From contig NC_090319.1 in NCBI RefSeq assembly GCF_040869045.1, positions 347,614,302-347,678,301 on the forward strand: a stretch of DNA of 64,000 nt, given 5' to 3'. Within the stretch, counting starts at the first letter, position 1; each line of letters begins with the position of its first letter. This DNA is from Eurosta solidaginis. Its lineage: Eukaryota; Arthropoda; Insecta; Diptera; Tephritidae. The notes beneath the pieces were generated by a model, which worked only from the letters and a program-made list of their open reading frames with translations, did not search any database and was not told the origin of the DNA. Of the stretch, positions 1-9,754 are shown one piece after another. A program made the translations under genes and the position numbers.

Positions 1-87
1 TATTTTTGTTGCTTCCATTGAATTCAATGAATTTAACGATTTTACTGCCAATATCCATGTTCATTCGTGCAATTGAATTCTCCATAG

Positions 88-315
88 ATACGTCATTGAA
101 TCGCCACGTTGGTTGATTAGCAAACAGCGCTATGGTAAAGCGATCACGCAGTTTAAGAAAATTGCAAAAATTAATGGACGACAATTCGACTTGACCGAGA
201 AAGAGTTGGCAGCAATGTACACCAAGCGGAAAGACGATGAAGTGACATATGGAATGGCTTCGCTCTTCAGTGGATGGCATTTGACGCGCAATACCATCAT
301 TATGGGATTTAGTTG
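88..315 (+). CDS. SLC22-type organic cation/carnitine transporter, internal exon A
   Basis: This is the first visible exon of a major-facilitator transporter whose N-terminal half lies upstream of the window. The exon opens after a CCATAG acceptor and reads YVIESPRWLISKQRYG. The ESPRWL motif is the SLC22 signature that begins the large cytoplasmic loop after helix 6. The rest is the charged intracellular loop (KAITQFKKIAKINGRQF, later TEKEL) and the start of helix 7 (LTRNTIIMGFSW). The exon ends in TG at a GTAGGT donor, and the Trp codon is completed by the G at 470. Members of the family move organic cations, carnitine or zwitterions across the plasma membrane. The substrate cannot be told from this half. 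Codon use and splice sites look intact. Confidence 0.88.
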
Positions 316-469
316 GTAGGTCAAGAGGCGAAATGAATTCGGTGCATAAGTACTCATACGTTGTGCTACTTGTAGCTACATGAAATAGGTCACAGAAATA
401 GCATATTTTTTAACAACTCTTTAAATATAAATCACTCAAGAATCATATTTTGTTTTCATTATTACTTAG

Positions 470-597
470 GTGTGTGGTTGCAGTTTCCTATTTCACACTG
501 GTGTTATTTAGCACACGTATGGGTGGAAATCCGTTCTTGAATTTTTTGCTGCAAAGTGTGGTCGAAATACCAGCGTATGTGTTGGGCAGATATATGG
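470..597 (+). CDS. SLC22-type transporter, exon B (helices 7-8)
   Basis: The exon follows a short 154-bp intron and starts after a TTACTTAG acceptor. It completes the split Trp codon and reads CVVAVSYFTLVLFSTRM, the remainder of membrane helix 7. NPFLNFLLQSVVEIPAYVLG follows, which is helix 8 with the conserved E-x-P-A-Y pattern of SLC22 proteins. It ends with one base of the Gly codon at a perfect GTGAGT donor. Frame continuity with the exon at 3657 supports the call. Confidence 0.88.
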
Positions 598-1079
598 GTG
601 AGTATGAAAGATAAAATTATATTGGTATTATATATTGGAGAAAAGTGCATGTTCGTCAGTATAAAGATTTACTTTAGCTTTATTAAAAAAGGAACTTTGA
701 TTTCCTCATCAGGCGCACGGTGGACTTTTGGGTCTTCAATAACTTTAACATTTAAGAAAGAATCAGCTTTTATCCACCGCTCTGTCCTCATGAAGAAACT
801 AAAACATAAAACCATTTCGATATATCGTAGCTTCGATATTATTTTTAAAATAGTTGTGAAACAGTCTAGCGCATAATCCTGGCACAATGCCAAAACTGTG
901 ATGTCAGTTATCACGAAATAATCCGGAAATAAAGCCGAAATTACCCCAAAATAATCAGAGATGTAAAAAAAAACAGAATTAAAAGGTTTCCATATAAGTA
1001 AAATTGCCCGAACTTACTAATAAAAACTTATTCAGAAAATATTTCGAAATTTTCTAGCATCGAATTCAAATTGACCTAT

Positions 1080-1345
1080 AATAAAATAATTTAAACAAAT
1101 TTTTAAGTTAAACGGTTTTATTGAAAACAATACTTACATGAAGTAACATTTGTTTTTTTGTTTTTATCGGCCTATTGATAAATATTCAAGGTTCGATTCG
1201 AGCTCAAGGCCAGAACAATAAATTTTTTTCCTAATGATAATGAAGTAACATTAATACTAAACGCTAGAAAATAATTAAGTAGGTCCTAGGTATTAATCAT
1301 CGCACTCCTCATCAATCTAGGGCTTTGATCAGACAATAAAACAAA
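1080..1345 (+). repeat. Dispersed repeat (AAACGGTTTTATT ... CTAGGGCTTTGATCAGAC), interrupted
   Basis: The sequence matches, in opposite orientation, the block at 57375-57600: TTAAACGGTTTTATT, ACTTACAT, the AAATAATTAAGTAGGTCCTAGG region, and CATCAATCTAGGGC near a GATCAGAC. The copy here is split by the 1138-1252 insertion. No coding potential is seen. Confidence 0.6.
1151..1239. mobile_element. Short insertion sharing a terminus with the 27.7-29.4 kb array
   Basis: The 89 bp contain TTTTTATCGGCCTATTGATA and GGTTCGATTCGAGCTCAAGG, then AACAATAAATTTTTT. These follow the same order as TATATCGGCCTACTGAT, GGTTCGAATCGAGCTCAAGG and AACAATAATTTTTT in the array. The insertion is bounded by ATGAAGTAACATT at 1138-1150 and 1240-1252, a perfect 13-bp direct repeat. 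The related empty copy at 57.5 kb lacks the insert. Confidence 0.7.
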
Positions 1346-1354
1346 AGCGTTGGG

Positions 1355-1570
1355 CGCGTGAAAGTTCATGTATGTATAATGTGTTCCAAATATGAACCAA
1401 ATCGGACTACAACTACGATTTTTTTAAATATTTCAATCCATGCGCCACCTATCGGAGCTTTTTTTATCTTATTATTGCATTGTCATCGGGTTCGGAACTA
1501 TATTCCAAGTTTAAAGCTTGTAACTTATCGGGAATTATTTAAGTTTTAATTTCAAGCTAAACAAAACCAT
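1355..1570 (+). repeat. Dispersed repeat with the CCAAATATGAACCAAATCGG motif
   Basis: The block carries GTTCCAAATATGAACCAAAT, GATTTTTTTAAATATTTC, ATGCGCCACCTATCGGAGC and TTGTCATCGGGTTCGGAACT. The same phrases in the same order occur at 19620-19925 and 60806-61170, and both arms of the foldback element at 12098-12935 are built from them. It is non-coding. Confidence 0.7.
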
Positions 1571-1803
1571 TAAATATACGAAGAAAGCCCTATACTGATC
1601 TAAAGATAGGTGCGGAATTATCCGGAAATGATCCCGAAAACAATCGGAAACTGACCCTGTAGTTATTCGGAAAACTATCTTATTTTCCAAATTTTTTTAT
1701 GAGGAGCATCTATATGAAATATAATTTATATATCGTCGGTCCATTGAAGACTAACACTTTTCTGTTATTTGAGTGGAAGACGTTTTGTTGTTGTTTTTGA
1801 AAC

Positions 1804-2450
1804 GTGCTACTTTTCCACGCAAACAACGAACTAGTCTTCGCACAAGGGATCTCGTCGTATATCTGCGGTCAAATTCAAAAAGTAATTTTTAAAAATATTA
1901 TTCCCAGTGTCATTGATGCTCCCTCTGGCGTAAAAAAGGGCAGTCATCTTGGTCCAATTATATTATATTTTTTTATTAATGATATTTTTACCACTATAAA
2001 ATATTCCAAAATCTTCGTGCATGCTGATGATGTAAAACTTGTTAGGTCTTATGCGTCTATTGAACCACGCCCCTTGCTTCAAGTTGACTTAAACTCCTTA
2101 GCTGCGTGGTGCGAATTCAAGGCCGGTGAACCTCAATATATGTAAATACACACGCCTCTCTCTGGGATCTTTGACAGCAGCATCTAGCGTAATTAATTAT
2201 TTTTGTATCAAGGAATTATTTTGTTGATTTGGGAGTCACGATGGATACTTATCTTAGTATCAACCTTCATATTAGTGCTACTGTTAATAAGACTAGAAGT
2301 TTTCTATCATTCGTGAAACGATGGTCCAAAGAATTTAGTGACCCTTATGTCACTAAAGCCCTTTTACCTCATTGGTTGGACCGATACTATAATACGGCTC
2401 AATACTCTGGAATTCATGCAGATAATATATATATTATGTAGATTAGGATT
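1804..2450 (+). pseudogene. Decayed non-LTR reverse transcriptase fragment
   Basis: Two frames carry pieces of a LINE reverse transcriptase. At 1804-2145 SGVKKGSHLGPIILYFFIND matches the family motif G-V-x-Q-G-S-x-L-G-P, and HADDVKL stands where Y-A-D-D is expected. A WC pair follows, as in the thumb region. At 2229-2441 the DLGVTMD segment and FVKRWSKEFSDPYVTKALL match the segment seen at 37.9 kb on the other strand. Stops, frameshifts and the lost Tyr of YADD make it dead. It sits in sense orientation in intron 2 of the transporter gene. Confidence 0.75.
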
Positions 2451-2748
2451 TCATGCAGATAGTTTGGGATCACTACAAAAGCAATTTTTACTCTTTTTTT
2501 AAGGAGCATGATTTCAGTGTAGGCTTAATATTTATAGCTAAACTACTGAATGGATTGATTTATAGCACTTTTCTTTTGAACAAAATAAATTTCAATGTCC
2601 GATCATGAGCGACAAGACATTTCAAACCTCTTCTTCTGAATGAACCTAAATGAACCTTTTCATTGTTTGTGTCTTTCATTCGATTTTATTTGATATAACG
2701 TATTCTTTGTTTACTAAAACTCGTAACAAAATAAAAAAAAAAAGTTAA

Positions 2749-2960
2749 AATAACTAAAATTTTTGGTTGAGCTCAAGGCCGGTGTTTCTTAAATAAAACA
2801 CTTATGTGTATTTTATTTTGGTTTTATTTCTTCTCTTCCAGTCCTGAGGATGACTTCAGATTGAAGTCGAAATATTGAAAAATAAAACCAAAATAAAATA
2901 CACACAAGTGTTTTATTTGAGAAACCCCGGCCTTGAGCTCAACCAAAAATTTTAGTTATT
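2749..2960. mobile_element. 212-bp palindromic MITE-like element with hammerhead-like centre
   Basis: The left arm starts AATAACTAAAATTTTTGGTT and the right arm ends with its exact reverse complement. The arms continue through GAGCTCAAGGCCGG, a TTCT-rich step, AAATAAAACACTT, GTGTATTTTATTTTGG and TTTTATTT with only small mismatches, about 85 bp each. The centre (2844-2872) is not part of the arms and holds a CTGAGGA...GAAA hammerhead-like core. No open reading frame is present. Confidence 0.8.
2844..2872 (+). ncRNA. Hammerhead-ribozyme-like core (probably incomplete)
   Basis: CTGAGGA (2844-2850) fits the CUGANGA box. GACTTC/GAAGTC (2852-2857 with 2863-2868) forms a perfect 6-bp stem II with loop AGATT. 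GAAA follows at 2869-2872. The surrounding arms could extend stem I. No convincing stem III or NUH cleavage triplet follows (TATTGAAAAA), so activity is doubtful. Confidence 0.45.
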
Positions 2961-3656
2961 AAAAAATTTAAAAAAAAATTGTTTCCGTAATAAAAATGTT
3001 CACTTATTTAAAACTGTGGTATATTTTAGCGAATACTAGCATTTCTAGCATCATTTGCTTGCTTGCTTTTGTAATTCAAATGCGCCAAAACGGCTAACAA
3101 ATTAAGGAAAAATCGGGCACAGAGACAGCTAATAGTCTGCAAGGATCTACTGGGCTTATTAAAAAAATGGGGTTAAACTCGATTGGAAACAATTATTGGT
3201 GAAATAATTCCTAAATGCTCTTGACATAGTTTCCTAAATAATGATACACCCATTGTTCAAAATATGGCGAAAGCAATTTAAATTTTATTTAAACAATCCC
3301 GAAATTTTTTCGATATTATCCTTAGTGCTCCGAAAGGAAATTTGCTATTCTGTGGTTTTGAGAAAAATGTAAATATTTCCAAGAAGCTTGGGACTCCTCC
3401 TTTTAAAAACATGTTTCCTTCCAAAAAACAACGGCAATAGATAAATGTTATCTACGTGCCGAATTGCATCTTAATCTGTCCAGCCGTTTTAACATGATTG
3501 AGTCTCAAAGGCATATGTCACGGCATTCAACAGCAAAACTTTCCCATGTATAATATTCATAACATAATCTCTAATAGATTCCAAATTTTAATGAAATATA
3601 CCCACCCCTCACTCCAATAAAGATAGTTGTTATATTTTATGTTTTCTTTTTTTCAG

Positions 3657-3743
3657 GGGACACATTGGGGCGTCGATTTACAAACAGCTCCACTTTCCTC
3701 CTTTCATTTGTTGCTTGCATACCATTGATAGTATTAGCTGCAG
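3657..3743 (+). CDS. SLC22-type transporter, exon C (GRR loop and helix 9)
   Basis: A pyrimidine-rich acceptor (TTTTTTTCAG) precedes this 87-bp exon. It completes the Gly codon left open at 597 and reads GDTLGRRFTNSSTFLLSF, then VACIPLIVLAA. D-x-x-GRR is the signature of the MFS loop between helices 8 and 9, and the hydrophobic run is helix 9. The donor is GTAAGG at 3744. The exon lies between two introns of about 3.1 and 3.5 kb, both swollen by mobile elements. Confidence 0.85.
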
Positions 3744-3959
3744 GTAAGGGATTAATCTAAGAAGTTTCTTATCAAATAAAAGAATGCTTACAAAAAAACA
3801 TACAAGCCATAACGTCAAAAACACGTAAATACTGAAAAGAGAAATTCAACCGTAAACGTTTTTTTACTGGAAAAATTTTAAGTTTCTTAAAATAGTGATT
3901 TAAAATCTAGGCAGTTGTAGCATTTCGTGATTGTTTCCAGATTCCCATCGAAAACAACA
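3744..3959. other. Intron 3 left part, nothing recognised
   Basis: AT-rich intron DNA between the exon C donor and the 3' end of the antisense LINE. No motif is seen. Confidence 0.5.
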
Positions 3960-5895
3960 AATGTTGTGTTGTAGCAGTGCTTCGCCCCACCTAATAGGTG
4001 CGACCGATCACAAACTGTCATCAATCCCCTCTAACGGGAGTCCAAGGAAACTTGCTGTTTCAACAGGTGTGAACCATAATGAAAGGGAGGTTAGGGGCGT
4101 TGGTTCCACATCACAATTAAAGAGATGGTTGGTGTCATGTGGGGACACATTGCAAGCGGGGCATACATTTTGTATGTCGGGGTTGATTCTAGATAGGTAA
4201 GAGTTTAGCCTGTTACAGTATCCAGAACGAAATTGAGCTAGAGTGGCTCGCGTTTCCCTGGGGAGTATGCGTTCCTCTTCCGCAAGTTTTGGGTACGGTT
4301 CTTTGAGTACTGGATTCACCGGGCAATTCCTGGCATAAAGGTCCGACACGTGTTTGTGGAGTTCACCGAGAACCTGCTTGTGTTTTTTTTTCCTTCGTAC
4401 GGCTGAGTTCTCAGGTGCCGTATTTCCTCATAATGCTCACGGAGATGACTCCTTAAGCCCCTAGGCGGTGTTGGCTCATCTATCAGGTGTCTGTTGGTAT
4501 GCCCAGGTTTCTGGGTATTCAACAGGAACTGTTTGGTTAGCATCTCATTTCTCTCCCTGATGGGGGTATTCTCGCCTCATTATGTAGATGGTGTTCTGGG
4601 GACATAAAAAGACAGCCCGTGGCACTTCTGAGAGCAATATTTTTGCAGGCCTGTAGCTTCTTCCAGTGAGTAGTTTTTAGGCTTGGCGACCATATAGGGG
4701 ACCCTTAGCATGCAATCGGCTGGCCAATTGCTTTGTATGTGGTAATGAGCGTTTCTTTGTCTTTTCCCTAAGTACTGCCAGCAAGGAATTTGAGGATTTT
4801 ATTACGGCCCTGGATTTTCAGTACAATTGCGGCTGCATGCTCACCAAAATGTAGATCATGATCAAACGTCAAACCCAAGATTTTGGGGTATAGAACAGTC
4901 GGTAGCGTAATGCCATCGACGTGGATGTTCAAAATGATCGACATTTGGGACATCCATGGTGTAAATAAGATCGCGGAAGATTTAGTCGGTGATAATGCCA
5001 GGTTTTGCGAGGCGAAAAACTGGGAGGAACTCAGGGAGGTAGCCGTTTATCTGTTGCAAAGCTCATCGATCTGTGTGCCTAGGCCTGTGGCATTTATTGT
5101 GCAGTCATCGGCGTAGGAAACGATAGTAACTCCTTCTGGTGACGAAGATAGCTTAGATATGTAGAAATTATACAAAAGTGGGGATAAGACACCACCCTGT
5201 GGCACCCCTTGTTTAATTCTTCTTGGTTTTGATGTTTCGTTTCTAAATTGCACCGATGCCTACCGACCACCCAGATAATTTGCGGTCCACCTTTTAAGAC
5301 ATGGGGGAAGGGTAGACCCTTCCAGGTCTTGCAGTAACGTGCCATGATTGACCGTATCAAAGGCCTTTGATAGTGCTAGCGCAAGTACTGTTTTATGGTG
5401 GGGGTTTTGATCTAAACCGTAATTTATCTGGTGCTAATGGCATTTAGCGCGGTGGTGGTGCTATGGAGTTTTCTGAAGCCATGCTGATGACAGGCTAGCT
5501 GCAAATTTGCTTTGAAGTAGGGGAGCAAAATGGCTTCAAGCGTCTTGGCTACTGGCGATAGGAGAGATATCGGTCGATATGACTCTCCTATGTTAGCCGG
5601 TTTCCCAGGCTTTAGTAGCAGGACACCCTTGGCCATTATCCATTTTTCGGGAATGACAAAGGTGGAAAGAGACAGGTTGAAAACATGTGCTAAATATTTG
5701 AAACCCTCTTTCCCTAGGCTTTTAAGCATCGGCATGAATATGCCGTCTGGGCCCACAGCTTGGGATGGTTTAGCATGACCGATGGCATCCTTAACCTCTT
5801 TGGTGGTGATGGTAATTGGTGACGCGCTGAATTTATGTTTATGTGCGTGTCTGTTGGCCATCCATCTATCTTTGTCGAACGTAGAATGCATTATA

Positions 5896-6033
5896 TGTGA
5901 CCCAGTCTATTAAAAGGTGGCTTATGACTCAAAAAAGAAACAGCTGTTAAAGATAAACAATGATTTTCTTCAGTTTCTTAGTAGTAGTAATTTTTTTTGA
6001 GTCATAAGCCACCTTTTCGTAAGCCGGTTCACA
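5896..6033. mobile_element. MITE copy 1 (TGTGACCC / AAAGGTGGCTTATGACTC inverted repeat)
   Basis: Inverted arms TGTGACCCAGTCTATTAAAA plus GGTGGCTTATGACTCAAAAA are mirrored at 5995-6033. The element is flanked by TATA on both sides (5892-5895, 6034-6037). Removing it with one TATA joins the LINE frame read on the - strand from ...SAFCRQY to MHSTFDKD, so it inserted into the LINE. A second copy lies at 45217-45333. Confidence 0.85.
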
Positions 6034-6840
6034 TATATTGTCGGCAGAAAGCGCTCGCGCATTTTTTCACATCCGACAGCACTTTATCGCCAAAGGCGAT
6101 GGGAACTTTGTCATTGTGCCTAGATGGTTTCGATAGGGACTTTACGGTGGACCAAAGTTTACCTACACCGGCAGAGAGTTTACAACCGCTTAGGTGCTCC
6201 TCCCATTTCGCCCGCTTGTGTTCATCCACAAGCAATCTGATGCATTGGTTTATATCCCTTATTTGGGGATCGCCGGGATCGAGCTGTCTTATAAGGTCAC
6301 GTTCTCTCGCTAAATTTGCGGCCTCCGCCGGAAAGTGGGGCCGAATTTCGGGAATTCTACCGGCCGGAATGAAGCGAGCCGAGGCGGATTCAATAACCTT
6401 GCGGAAAGCACGCTCCCCTTGGTGGGCATCTGTCGGGATAGTGAGGGCAACAAAGCGGTTGTCTGTAAAGGATTTGTATTCGTCCGACTTTCCTTTTCTA
6501 AAGTTTATGAAAGTGCGTTTTTCTGTGATGTGAAATAAGTATAGACAGGTGGTCGGATGCCAATGTTACCATCGGCTGCCAGTTGACGCAGTTTACGAGT
6601 GCTGCGCTCACGATTGATATATCCGGCGAACTGTGACAGCTTCCTACCATACGTGTGGGGCGTTTCCGTTTATTGTGCAGAACGTCGTTTCTGCTATTTG
6701 ATCCGCCAACATCTCACCCCTACTGTCCGCCCGCAAGTTTGAATGCCATAGATCGTGGTGGTCATTGAAATCGCCTAAGATAATGCGCATGTTGCCAGTG
6801 AGTAAGGCTCTTATATTAGGGCGGTATCCACTGGGGCAAT

Positions 6841-6942
6841 AGGTGGCAGCAGGGATGTAGATCTTGATGATTTTTAGGTTTGCATCGCCTGAGGTGGCAG
6901 GAGGGATGTAGATGTTGATGATTTTTAGGTTTGCATCGTCTG
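6841..6942 (-). repeat. 51-bp tandem duplication inside the LINE endonuclease
   Basis: Units 6841-6891 and 6892-6942 differ at only three positions. They duplicate 17 codons around the NIYIPPA strand of the endonuclease without shifting the frame. Confidence 0.85.
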
Positions 6943-7203
6943 ACCGGACAGACAAGCCTTGAAGTTCTAAGACACTGTTCCTGCGGCCGATGTCAGGATC
7001 AAATGAATAATATTGCACAAATCGAACATTTTGATGATTAAGTCTCTTTGGCGGTTATGTCTCGATTTCAATATGTTTCAAGCTGCTATTTTATTTTTAA
7101 TTTAAAATATGTTTAATGAAAATGTATACAGTTTCTACCAACCAATTGTTTGGTTTATATTTAATAAGAATATATCTTATTAAATTAATTTCTCCTTTAT
7201 CAG

Positions 7204-7538
7204 ATATCAAATACGAGAGGGTCATGATAGGTCTTTCTACATTCATAAAGTTCCTCAACGCGCTCACATTTTTTACAGTCAATCTGCAAAGTATGGAAAT
7301 TTATCCGACTTGCATGCGACAGACAGGAATTGCATTGGGCGCTATTTTGGCGAATGCTGTCGGTATTTTAGCTCCATACCTTGTTTACTTGGGTACGACT
7401 GTTAATATTCGTGCACCTTATTACATTCTTGGCACATTGTTTTTCATAGGCGGCATTGGAGCTCTATTCCTGCCAGAGACGTTGCACAAGAAACTGCCCG
7501 ATACAATGGAAGAGGCGAGAAATTTTGGAAAGCATGAT
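7204..7538 (+). CDS. SLC22-type transporter, exon D (helices 10-12)
   Basis: The exon starts after TTTATCAG and completes the Asp codon begun at 3743. It encodes VMIGLSTFIKFLNALTFF (helix 10), then NLQSMEIYPTCMRQTG, the SLC22 E-x-Y/F-P-T-x-x-R-x-x-G motif before helix 11. IALGAILANAVGILAPYLVYL (helix 11), YYILGTLFFIGGIGALFL (helix 12) and the family's PETLHKKLPDTMEEA tail follow. It ends at a GTAAGT donor in phase 0. The domain order and all C-terminal family motifs are present, so this half of the protein looks functional. Confidence 0.9.
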
Positions 7539-7607
7539 GTAAGTTACCGAATGATGGTAGAAAAAAATTTACGAAATATTTGTAATTAATAACTTATTAC
7601 TTCACAG

Positions 7608-7688
7608 AAATTCTTCAGTTTACCCAAAGCTCCGCCAAAAGTTAAAAAGCCACAGACTCTTGAAGAAGTTCGATTAAATCAAACATAA
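7608..7688 (+). CDS. SLC22-type transporter, terminal exon E
   Basis: After a 69-bp intron with a TTACTTCACAG acceptor, this exon encodes a 26-residue cytoplasmic tail beginning KFFSLPKAPPKVKKPQ and ending NQT, followed by TAA. Proline- and lysine-rich tails are usual for SLC22 proteins. The five visible exons give about 285 residues, roughly the C-terminal half of a family member of 500-600 residues. The remainder must lie before position 1. Confidence 0.82.
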   Translation, partial: KFFSLPKAPPKVKKPQTLEEVRLNQT

Positions 7689-7905
7689 TATAATGCAAAA
7701 AATGTTCATCATTTTTTATAGGTATTAATTTTTTTAAAGAATTAGTTTGCAGTATTCTCATAGGAGGACTTGTTGTTGTTATTGATGATATGTCCAAATA
7801 GTTGTGTGATTGCGTATTGTAATTAAATTTTTTCTATTGTAATTAAGTATGTACCAATATATAGATCGTACTTTGAACTGTAAATAAAACAATAACTTTG
7901 TAAGA
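7689..7905 (+). other. 3' UTR of the SLC22-type transporter
   Basis: AT-rich, non-repetitive sequence runs from the stop codon to an AATAAA at 7883-7888, with likely cleavage near 7900. Repetitive DNA resumes near 7950. Confidence 0.6.
7883..7888 (+). promoter_or_regulatory. Poly(A) signal AATAAA
   Basis: A canonical hexamer lies 195 bases after the transporter stop codon, followed by T/GT-rich sequence (ACTTTGTAAG, then TGTGTGTTATATG). Confidence 0.6.
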
Positions 7906-8043
7906 AATCTCGATCCTAATAAAATGTGTGTTATATGTTTTTGACATGAGCGGATCCAGAGAGGTATTTTGGGGGGATTTCACAAAAAAAATTCAAATTT
8001 TTCGGTAGTCACTATCGGCTTGATCAGTGGTAGCGTCTAACGA

Positions 8044-9518
8044 TTTTTATACTCAGTTGAGCAGAGCTCACAGAGTATATTAAGTTTGATTGGATAACGG
8101 TTGGTTGTACATATATAAAGGAATCGAGATAGATATAGACTTCCATATATCAAAATAATCAGGATCGAAAAAAAATTTGACTGAGCCATGTCCGTCCGTC
8201 CGTCCGTTAACACGATAACTTGAGTAAATTTTAAGGTATCTTGATGAAATTTGGTATTTAAGTTCCTGAGCACTCATCTCAGATCGCTATTTAAAATGAA
8301 CGATATCGGACTATAACCACGCCCACTTTTTCGATATCGAAAATTTCGAAAAACCGAAAAAGTGCGATAATTCATTACAAAAGACAGCTAAAGGACGAAA
8401 CTTGGTAGACGAGTTGAACTTATGACGCGGAATAGAAAATTAGTAAAATTTTGGACAATGGGCGTGGCACCGCCCACTTTTAAAGGAAGGTAATTTAAAA
8501 TTTTTGCAAGCTGTAATTTGGCAGTCGTTGAAGATATCATGATAAAATTTGGCAGGAACGTTACTCCTATTACTATATGTCCGCTTAATAAAAATTAGCA
8601 AAATCGGAGAAGGACCATGGCCACTTTTAAAAAAAAAAAATTTTTTAAAGTAAAATTTTAACAAAAAATTTAATATCTTTACAGTATATAAGTAAATTAT
8701 GTCAACATTCAACTCCAGCAATAATATGGTGCAACAAAATACAAAAATAAAAGAAAATTTCAAAATGGGCGTGGCTCCGCCCTATAATATAACTTTAGAA
8801 AAAACTTTATAAAATGGTTGTGACACCTACCATATTAAGTAGAAGAAAATGAAAAGTTCTGCAGGGCGAAATAAAAAACCCTTAAAATCTTGGCAGGTAT
8901 TACATATATAAATAAATTAGCGGTATCCAACAGATGATGTTCTGGGTCACCCTGGTCCACATTTTGGTCGATATCTGGAAAACGCCTTCACACCACTCCC
9001 TTTTAAAATTCTCATTAATACCTTTAATTTGATACCCATATCGTACAAACACATTCTAGAGTCAACCCTGATCCACCTTTATGGCGATATCTCGAAAAGG
9101 CGTCCACCTATAGAACTAAGGCCAACTCCCTTTGCCCATATTGTACAAACAAATTCTAGGGTCACCCCTGGTCCACCTTTGTGGCGATATCTTGAAACGG
9201 CGTCCACCTATGGAACTAGGGATTACTCCCTTTTAAAATGCTCATTAACACCTTTGATTTGATACCCATATCGTACAAACGCATTCTAGAGTCAACCCTG
9301 ATCCACCTTTATGGCTATATCCCTAAATGGCGTCCACCTATAGAACTGTGGCCCACTCCCTCATAAAACACTCTTTAATGCCTTTCATTTGATACACATT
9401 CCAGGGTTTCCCTCGGTTCATATTCCTACATGGTTATTTTCCCTTATGTTGTCACCATAGCTCTCAACTGAGTATGTAGCGTTCGGTTACACCCGAACTT
9501 AACCTTCCTTACTTGTTT
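8044..9518 (+). mobile_element. 1.5-kb non-coding family (ATACTCAGTTGAG termini), copy 1
   Basis: It starts TTTTTATACTCAGTTGAGCA and ends after CTCTCAACTGAGTATGTAGC and CCGAACTTAACCTTCCTTAC. The subterminal ATACTCAGTTGAG is inverted at the other end. Landmarks in order are AAGGAATCGAGATAGATATA, a GTCCGTCCGTCC run, GATGAAATTTGGTA, ACCACGCCCACTTTTTCGAT, GGGCGTGGCACCGCCCAC and a string of about 130-bp subrepeats (GTCCACCTTTATGGCGATAT, GGCGTCCACCTATAGAACT). No conserved reading frame is present. Other copies lie at 14588, 45096, 47826 and 50169. Confidence 0.85.
8940..9420 (+). repeat. Degenerate ~100-130-bp tandem subrepeats within copy 1
   Basis: Four successive units carry GTCA-CCCTGGTCCACCTTT, GCGATATCTCGAAA, GGCGTCCACCTATAGAACT, ACTCCCTTTTAAAA and ATACCCATATCGTACAAAC. 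One unit lacks the CTCATTAATACC middle. The same block is present near the end of copies 2 and 5. Confidence 0.7.
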
Positions 9519-9609
9519 ATATCCTACTTAAGTTAACCGAAAAAAGGTGTATGTTTGCATCGGTCTATCCAACAGCCTATTTGTCTGACAGGTTATCATC
9601 GCCCTTTTG

Positions 9610-9635
9610 TTTTTTTTTTTTTTTTTTTTTTTTTT
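9610..9635. repeat. Poly(T) tract
   Basis: There are 26 consecutive T. It lies about 120 bp beyond the C-terminus of the - strand LINE fragment at 9755, so it may be that element's poly(A) tail. Confidence 0.6.
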
Positions 9636-9754
9636 GCAATAACTTTCATTTAAAGGAATGAACTGTAATGAAATTACTACTTCTTCTGACCACGACCCAG
9701 GACAAATATTATTTCAAAATGAAATATAATAATGTAATATTTCAATACTTAACG

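Larger units (their letters stand above)
3960..7030 (-). mobile_element. Jockey-like non-LTR retrotransposon, antisense in intron 3, defective
   Basis: Read on the - strand, the order is endonuclease, linker, reverse transcriptase, Cys/His C-terminus. The EEP endonuclease lies at 7018-6644 (KIINIYIPPA, then IILGDFNDHHDLWHS). The linker runs from about 6538 to 6037. The reverse transcriptase lies at 5891-5424 (AVGPDGIFMPMLK, SYRPISLLSPVAKTLE) and 5253-5047 (QGVPQGGVLSPLLYNFYISK, VSYADDCTI with intact YADD). The C-terminal region lies at 4543-4008 (RLAQFRSGYCNRLNSYLSRI-like, C-PAC, HDTNHLFNC zinc-like cluster). The 5' end is truncated within the endonuclease. Frameshifts separate the blocks, the endonuclease has a 17-codon duplication, and a MITE splits the linker/RT junction. 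It cannot be autonomous. It lies opposite to the transporter transcript, the orientation usually tolerated in introns. Confidence 0.88.

Noticed and set aside
8160..8215. CCGTCCGTCCGTCC runs as independent microsatellites
   Set aside because: They occur at the same internal place in each copy of the 1.5-kb family, so they are part of that element.
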